A DNA stretch of 35,276 nt from NCBI RefSeq assembly GCF_039539445.1, contig NZ_BAABDD010000038.1:1-35276 (forward strand), read 5' to 3'. The position numbers were made by a program, and so were the translations under genes. The DNA is from Salinactinospora qingdaonensis. Lineage in GTDB: Bacteria > Actinomycetota > Actinomycetes > Streptosporangiales > Streptosporangiaceae. The notes beneath the pieces are model-generated. The model had not been told where the DNA came from and searched no databases. It saw only the letters and a program-made list of their open reading frames with translations. Of this stretch, positions 30,922 to 35,276 are shown one piece after another (the stretch's first letter is position 1; each line of letters begins with the position of its first letter).

Positions 30922-32124
30922 TCACCCTTCCAGGTCGTCGCGGTCAGGGGAATGGGGCGGGGACACGGCGGCGTTGTCGATGTCCTCGCTGGCAGGCGGC
31001 ACGCCGCCGTCGCTGTAGCGCTTCTCGATGGCGTTGAGCATGCCGTCCAGCGCGTTGTAGGTGGGGGTGTAGACGATGCTGTCGATGCTGGGGCGCACGT
31101 TCAGGCCCTTTTCCTCGGTGAAGTCGGTGAACGCCGTGCCGTCCCCGTTGGGACGGAGACCGTGTTCGACGGCTAGGCGCTGTAGCTCCGAATCGTCGGT
31201 GAGATACCGGCCCACCTCTGCGCCTTTCTCGTTCAGTGCCACCACGGTGTGTGTGGAGAACGTGGTGGGGGAGGGGTAGAGCAGCACGATGTCGTCAGGG
31301 AAGTTCGCTTCGTTGACTTTGGCGCTGATGTACTGCGCCTCGTAGGCCCACAGCAGCGGCGTGTGGCTGGCCCCCAGCGATACGAACTGCTTGAAGGGCT
31401 GCTGGGAGGTCTCGGGCGGGTTGCCCTGGTCCAGGAAGAGCCCCGACACCCGGTCCACTAGCTTCGGGTCGATCTGGGTGTCGATTATGGACTCGCCGTT
31501 GAGCAGGTAGCTGGTGACGACGAGGTACATCGCCGCCGAGTTGGAGCTGCGCGGGTCGGTGGTGCGCACCAGCACCACGTTGGGGTTGGAGCCGCCGAAG
31601 TCGCCGGGCATGTCCCGCCAGCGTCTGCCCTTGCCGGCCAGTTCCAGATAGGCCGACATGTCGAACGTCCAGGAGCCGTTGTTCTCCTGTGTTGCCAGGC
31701 CCGCCTCGGCCAACGACTCCACGACCGGCGTACGGCTGAGGATCACCATGGGCGAGAAGAACGGCTCGTAGAGTCGGTCCTCCTGCACCTCCTCGTTCTT
31801 TTGCAGCTCCTCGGCAGAGGGGGTGCTGGAGGGGAACGCGAAGTCGTCCTCGCTCAGGTCGATGTCGGTGGCGATGGTGCGCGAGCCCGCCGTGCTGACC
31901 TCGATGGTGTAGCCGAGTTCGGCGAAACGGTCCCGCACCCGGGGATCGTCGAAGAAGGGCTCCTTCTCCGAACCGATGACGCCGGTGACCATCGTCGTGC
32001 GTGTCTGTAGTAGCCCCCAGCCCACAAAGATGCCGATGCTGAGGAAGAGCACGACCGTGACGGCCACTGCCACGATCCGCCGTAGCCGTAGCCCCGATCT
32101 CCGCTCCGCGACCTTCACGACCAC
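30922..32124 (-). CDS. Membrane-anchored extracytoplasmic binding-protein-like protein
   Basis: 400 residues; GTG 32124 with GGAGG upstream. An Arg-rich N-terminus and one helix (about 16-39) anchor the protein; there is no lipobox. The extracellular part has binding-protein features: GVIGSEKEPFFDDPRVRDRF, IATDIDLSEDDFAFPSSTP, a central VILSRTPVVESLAEAG and DDIVLLYPSPTTFSTHTVVAL, the usual C-terminal lobe of family 1/11 solute-binding folds. It overlaps the VWA lipoprotein gene by the stop/start (GTGA), so the two are made together and probably act together at the surface. Ligand and function are unknown to me. Confidence 0.72.
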   Translation of the reverse strand: MVVKVAERRSGLRLRRIVAVAVTVVLFLSIGIFVGWGLLQTRTTMVTGVIGSEKEPFFDDPRVRDRFAELGYTIEVSTAGSRTIATDIDLSEDDFAFPSSTPSAEELQKNEEVQEDRLYEPFFSPMVILSRTPVVESLAEAGLATQENNGSWTFDMSAYLELAGKGRRWRDMPGDFGGSNPNVVLVRTTDPRSSNSAAMYLVVTSYLLNGESIIDTQIDPKLVDRVSGLFLDQGNPPETSQQPFKQFVSLGASHTPLLWAYEAQYISAKVNEANFPDDIVLLYPSPTTFSTHTVVALNEKGAEVGRYLTDDSELQRLAVEHGLRPNGDGTAFTDFTEEKGLNVRPSIDSIVYTPTYNALDGMLNAIEKRYSDGGVPPASEDIDNAAVSPPHSPDRDDLEG

Positions 32125-32629
32125 AGCCCTGCCTCCGTCTCCACCGGGCGGTTGTTCGGTGTTGCAATGGGCTCGAAAGACTATCCCGGCAGGTCGAGGC
32201 AGTACCTCCAGTATTAGGTGTCCAGAAAATACTATTGGGAAAATATTTGGTTAAAAGTCCAGGTCATAAGATCGCTTTTGGTGTTCAAGGTGATTAAGGC
32301 CAGAATCGGACGAAACTGGAATGTATCTCTACCGAATAGGTGACGTCGCGCTGAGGTGGCGGTGGGCTGGCTACACGCCATTCCTTAGCTGTGTCTCTTT
32401 TCGTCGCCCGTAACAGTGACCTCGGGCGCGCGAGCCTGCTCGCGGCACTGCTGCCCGATGCTGGCTGGCGCAGGCGTGGCGGCGGCGAAGGAGAGGCGAA
32501 GGAACGCCGCGCTGGTGGGAAGCAGCGGACACGCCGCCCGATTCGTTCACCCGTCCGGATTCCAGTGCATTTATCCCTAACGCTCGATTTCCCGTAAAAT
32601 CTCTTCTCATCGGTGTACTGGCGCGCGTA
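32125..32629. other. Intergenic region with an AT-rich block
   Basis: About 505 bases between two divergent genes. Bases 32205-32340 are markedly AT-rich for this genome (AGAAAATACTATTGGGAAAA and neighbours) with short inverted motifs such as AGTATT/AATACT. The block may hold promoters for either gene or be a foreign remnant. The GC-rich part (32340-32580) carries no recognised feature. Confidence 0.45.
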
Positions 32630-33397
32630 TTGCCGGAGACTTCCGGGTTGGAAGAGCGCGATCACGCAGCGGGCACCACGGTCGAAACGGCAAGTGGGCA
32701 GGGACGGAGCAGGCCGGTCGAAGTGGAACGTGGGCAGGAACCGAGCGAGCTGAGCAGTTTCCTAACAAAAAACCGCAGGGGCGTCCGCACTGCCATCCGC
32801 ACGTCCCTGCTGGCACTGGCGGGAGCGCTGGGACTGTCCGGGGATTTCATCGGCACCTTCGACTCCTCCTCAGCAGCGCAACGCACGTGGATATTCCTGA
32901 CGTTCACGCTGATCCTGGCCGCCCACGCCGGAGTGGAGGTCTTCAGCACGCGCAGTGACCGCCGCGTGCGCCGAGACCTCGACGAGCAATACGACAGACT
33001 CGCGGAGTTGAGCAGGCAGAAGGACGCGGTCCAGAAAGAGAAAGAGGCTGCCGAGAAGCGCCTGGCCGAGATTGAGGGGCAGAAGAGCCTCAGCGAGCAG
33101 GAGAAAGAGCGTCTCCGGTCGGAGATCCAGAGCCTGCGTTGGCTGCAAAGCGAGGAGGGGCGCAAAGCCCTCGCGGGGATACAGGCATTCGCCGACCGGC
33201 TCCTCCCCTCCGATGACGACGCCTCGGAGAGCGCCTCCGACAGGGAGGCCACGAGCACGCCGGAGCCATCCAAACGGCCGGTCACCGACTCCACCAACAA
33301 GCTTTTCCTGGAGACCGTCATCGGCTTTGGAGTGGGGCTGGCCGTGGTGGTTGTGCTCGTATCGGTGGTCTTGGGGCTCGACCTGCTGGTGAACTAG
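32630..33397 (+). CDS. Hypothetical membrane protein with coiled coil
   Basis: Up to 255 residues from the TTG at 32630; no ATG is available, and TTG 32648 or GTG 32723 are alternatives. I do not recognise the family. Visible parts: a polar N-terminus, two transmembrane helices (about 57-75 and 86-103), a charged coiled coil (about 112-170, rich in Glu/Lys/Arg/Gln with AVQKEKEAAEKRLAEIEGQK), a Ser/Asp/Pro-rich linker, and a C-terminal helix (about 232-253) ending at the stop. The layout suggests a membrane-tethered scaffold. It has no operon neighbours and is followed by repeat element copy 3. Codon use is less GC3-biased than in neighbouring genes, in line with the AT-rich block upstream; accessory origin is possible. 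Confidence 0.62.
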   Translation: MPETSGLEERDHAAGTTVETASGQGRSRPVEVERGQEPSELSSFLTKNRRGVRTAIRTSLLALAGALGLSGDFIGTFDSSSAAQRTWIFLTFTLILAAHAGVEVFSTRSDRRVRRDLDEQYDRLAELSRQKDAVQKEKEAAEKRLAEIEGQKSLSEQEKERLRSEIQSLRWLQSEEGRKALAGIQAFADRLLPSDDDASESASDREATSTPEPSKRPVTDSTNKLFLETVIGFGVGLAVVVVLVSVVLGLDLLVN

Positions 33398-33477
33398 GTG
33401 CTGTCTTGCCAACGGCTGGGGTGGGGTGGGGTGTAGGTGGGGGCTGATGTGTGTCTGGGGTGGGAGTGTTCTCCGTT

Positions 33478-33763
33478 CGCTCGTGCCTCGATCGCTTCGC
33501 GATCTCGGCAGCCTAGGGGGCGCTGGGTCGCCGAGCATCGCTGTTGTACAGGGTGCTGCCGTTGTGGGGGATACGCCGGGGGGCGGTCTCTTGGTGGGGT
33601 GGTGGCTGAGGGCGCGCCGGAAGGCGTCGAGCCGCCCCGCTCCTGTTTGCCCTGTTGCGGTGTTGGCCCCCCGTCGGCCCCAAGCTCCGTCGTGGCACCC
33701 GTTCCACCTCAGGCACAGCCCGCCCCGGGCTGCTGAGATCGCGCAGCGATCGAGGCACGAGCG
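33478..33763. repeat. Dispersed element copy 3, bounded by 37-bp inverted repeats
   Basis: The left repeat 33478-33514 is identical to the left repeat of copy 2; the right repeat 33727-33763 is its inverted form with three substitutions. The interior is 212 bases, the shortest of the three. It begins about 80 bases after the stop of the hypothetical membrane protein. Confidence 0.8.
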
Positions 33764-34060
33764 ACGGGAAACCCCGCACGCTCTCCGCAGACCAAAACCA
33801 CACCCCACCGCCCGCCCCCGGGGGGACTCGGCTGTGTTCCACCGGCATTGGCGCGCCCATCGCCTGCCCCCGTGTGCCCTCGCGTCGTGACGGCCCCGCC
33901 GTGGTGACCACCCGCCGCTGCGGTTCGGTCCGTCGCCCGGCGCCTTACCCGACTCCGCCGTGGGGTTTCCCGAGTTTTCCATACCGATACTTTCGCTGGT
34001 TTCGGCTGCAAATAGCCCAGAGGAAGCCCGTAAAACAGACTTTTGGGCAATCGAACCCCA

Positions 34061-34088
34061 TTGACAGCACTGCCCATGGCTGTAAACA
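34061..34088 (+). promoter_or_regulatory. Probable promoter of the GH9 cellulase
   Basis: TTGACA (34061-34066) is a consensus -35 element; TAAACA (34083-34088) follows after a 16-base spacer as a plausible -10. Transcription would start near 34095, placing the CelR operator immediately downstream where bound repressor would block initiation or clearance. Confidence 0.6.
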
Positions 34089-34101
34089 TCCCGTTAAAGG
34101 T

Positions 34102-34115
34102 TGGGAGCGCTCCCA
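34102..34115. promoter_or_regulatory. CelR operator
   Basis: TGGGAGCGCTCCCA is a perfect 14-bp palindrome identical to the established operator of the LacI-family repressor CelR in Thermobifida fusca, which cellobiose releases from cellulase promoters (the related CebR site in Streptomyces is the same). It lies about 95 bases upstream of the cellulase start and just after the probable promoter. Confidence 0.95.
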
Positions 34116-34210
34116 GCCGGAAAAAGTGGTAAGTCACTGCGAACCTTCACGTCCGCGGCGGCGTTTTCCGCCCCTTTGAACCGCGATATCCCCCGTCGGA
34201 AGGATCTCCT

Positions 34211-35276
34211 GTGCCCCGACACGTGATCCGACGATCACTATCCCTCTCCCTCACCGCCGCCCTGCCGTTGATCGGCCTTGCCCTCCCGGCCGGCGCCGCC
34301 GACGGGCCGGAGCAGATCAGCAACGGCACCTTCGACAGCGACACCGCCGGCTGGTGGGGCAGCGAGAACACCACCGTCGAGCACGTCGACGGCCAACTCT
34401 GCGCCGACATCCCCGCTGGCACCTCCGCGGCCTGGGATGTCATCGTCGGCCAGAACGACATCGCCATCGAGGCCGACGAGACCTACGAGTTCACCTTCAC
34501 CGCCTCAGCCAGCGTCCCCACGCAGGTGCGCGCGCTCGTGCAGAAGCAGGTCGAGCCCTGGCCCACCGAGGTCGACGAGCGTCCCGCCCTCACCGAAGAG
34601 GCCCAGACCTTCTCCTACGTCTTCACCGCCGACACCGACCAGGACGACACTCAGGTGGCCTTCCAGGTTGGCGGTGCCGAGGAGGCGTGGACCTTCTGTG
34701 TCGACGACGTGTCGCTGACCGGCGGGGCCGAGCCCGAGGTCTACGAGCCCGACACCGGCCCGACCGTGCGCGTCAACCAGGTCGGCTACCTGCCCGAGGG
34801 ACCTAAGGGCGCCACGCTCGTCACCGAGGCCACCGAGGCCATGCCCTGGCAGCTCAACAACGCCGCCGGTGACGTCGTCGCCGAGGGCGACACCGCGCCG
34901 CAGGGCATGGAGGAGTCCTCCGGACTCAACGTCCACACCATCGACTTCAGCTCCGTCACCACCGAGGGCGAGGGCTACACCCTCTCGGCCGACGGTGAGA
35001 CCAGCCACCCCTTCACCATCGGCGCCGACGCCTACGAGAAACTGCGTACCGACTCGCTGTCGTTCTACTACCCCCAGCGCAGCGGGATCGAGATCGACGA
35101 CTCCATCGCGCCGGGCTACGGTCGCGAGGCCGGCCACGTCGGCGAGGAGCCCAACCAGGGTGACCTGAGCGTGCCGTGCGACCCCAGTGACGATTGCGAT
35201 TACTCGTTGGACGTCTCCGGCGGCTGGTACGACGCCGGCGACCACGGCAAGTACGTCGTCAACGGCGGCATCTCGG
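34211..35276 (+). CDS. cel9B: Secreted GH9 endoglucanase, Cel9B/E1-like (N-terminal part, cut by window edge)
   Basis: 355 complete codons to the window edge; GTG 34211 with GGAAGGA at 34198-34204. A signal peptide (about 1-30, ending in AGAA) is followed by a CBM4-type module (about 32-175: QISNGTFDSDTAGWWGSEN through FCVDDVSLTGG). An immunoglobulin-like domain follows (about 185-275, starting TVRVNQVGYLPEGPKGA), as in theme-D GH9 enzymes, and then the GH9 domain. GGWYDAGDHGKY at 337-348 holds the first catalytic aspartates (Asp341, Asp344); the general acid Glu lies beyond the edge. The order CBM4-Ig-GH9 and the CelR operator match T. fusca Cel9B (E1), an endo-1,4-beta-glucanase. C-terminal FnIII and CBM2 modules are expected but outside the window. 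Confidence 0.92.
   Translation, partial: MPRHVIRRSLSLSLTAALPLIGLALPAGAADGPEQISNGTFDSDTAGWWGSENTTVEHVDGQLCADIPAGTSAAWDVIVGQNDIAIEADETYEFTFTASASVPTQVRALVQKQVEPWPTEVDERPALTEEAQTFSYVFTADTDQDDTQVAFQVGGAEEAWTFCVDDVSLTGGAEPEVYEPDTGPTVRVNQVGYLPEGPKGATLVTEATEAMPWQLNNAAGDVVAEGDTAPQGMEESSGLNVHTIDFSSVTTEGEGYTLSADGETSHPFTIGADAYEKLRTDSLSFYYPQRSGIEIDDSIAPGYGREAGHVGEEPNQGDLSVPCDPSDDCDYSLDVSGGWYDAGDHGKYVVNGGIS

Larger units (their letters stand above)
33398..34210. other. Long intergenic region upstream of the GH9 cellulase
   Basis: About 813 bases. It contains repeat element copy 3 (33478-33763), a relatively AT-rich leader (33960-34100), the cellulase promoter (34061-34088) and the CelR operator (34102-34115). 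I recognise no gene; frames across the repeat encode low-complexity Arg/Pro/Ser sequence. Confidence 0.55.

Noticed and set aside
18190..33763. Repeated 37-bp sequences considered as a CRISPR array
   Set aside because: The copies are inverted pairs kilobases apart, with interiors of 200-400 bases and no regular spacers or cas genes.

Overview
The window is high-GC actinobacterial DNA, most likely from Thermobifida or a close relative in the Nocardiopsidaceae. The main evidence is at the edges. The right edge carries a secreted GH9 cellulase with an N-terminal CBM4-type module, preceded by a perfect 14-bp TGGGAGCGCTCCCA palindrome, the known CelR operator of Thermobifida fusca cellulase genes. 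The left edge carries a secreted CBM2 protein that runs into a probable PL1 pectate lyase. No rRNA, tRNA, CRISPR array or transposase gene was recognised.

Layout, left to right. 1-582: start of a CBM2-pectate lyase (minus strand) with a LacI-type palindrome upstream. 905-1639: an AviRa-like 23S rRNA methyltransferase. 1656-4284 (minus): a two-gene unit of a PAS-like/GAF/PP2C phosphatase and a cobalamin-binding protein with the Wx9EH motif of B12 photoreceptors. 4606-7510: an AgcS amino-acid:cation symporter, then an ECF sigma factor translationally coupled to an O6-alkylguanine methyltransferase carrying an Ada-type zinc domain. 7532-10441: a zinc-ribbon P-loop kinase, a TFIIB-type zinc-ribbon protein and a transmembrane Ser/Thr kinase. 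10522-13242: an acyl-CoA dehydrogenase divergent from a TetR regulator, and a small four-helix membrane protein.

The centre (about 13780-28429) is the most interesting part. Three sites of one 19-bp pattern (GAWAAYSRTTRYCAWTWTC), which I read as Zur (zinc uptake regulator) boxes, stand before (i) an overlapping gene set for an ATP-grasp ligase, a DUF364-like protein, a cysteine-synthase-fold PLP enzyme and an enolase-superfamily epimerase; (ii) a zinc-binding ZnuA-type lipoprotein with a histidine-rich loop; and (iii) an MFS exporter followed by a complete peptide/opine/nickel-type ABC importer (binding lipoprotein, two permeases, one fused double ATPase) and a GNAT acetyltransferase. A SAM methyltransferase lies between (i) and (ii). 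Together these genes look like a zinc-repressed metallophore system: synthesis, export, re-import of the metal complex, plus a direct zinc receptor. The biosynthetic gene set does not match the nicotianamine/opine-dehydrogenase route (staphylopine) or the NRPS routes I know. The product is therefore an inference and may be undescribed.

29246-32124 (minus) holds a pair of extracytoplasmic binding-protein-like genes, one with a VWA domain. 32630-33397 is an unrecognised membrane/coiled-coil protein. Three intergenic elements (18190-18600, 28612-29092, 33478-33763) are each bounded by the same 37-bp inverted repeat and form a dispersed repeat family. All start choices and functions were judged by eye from the sequence; no database search was run.
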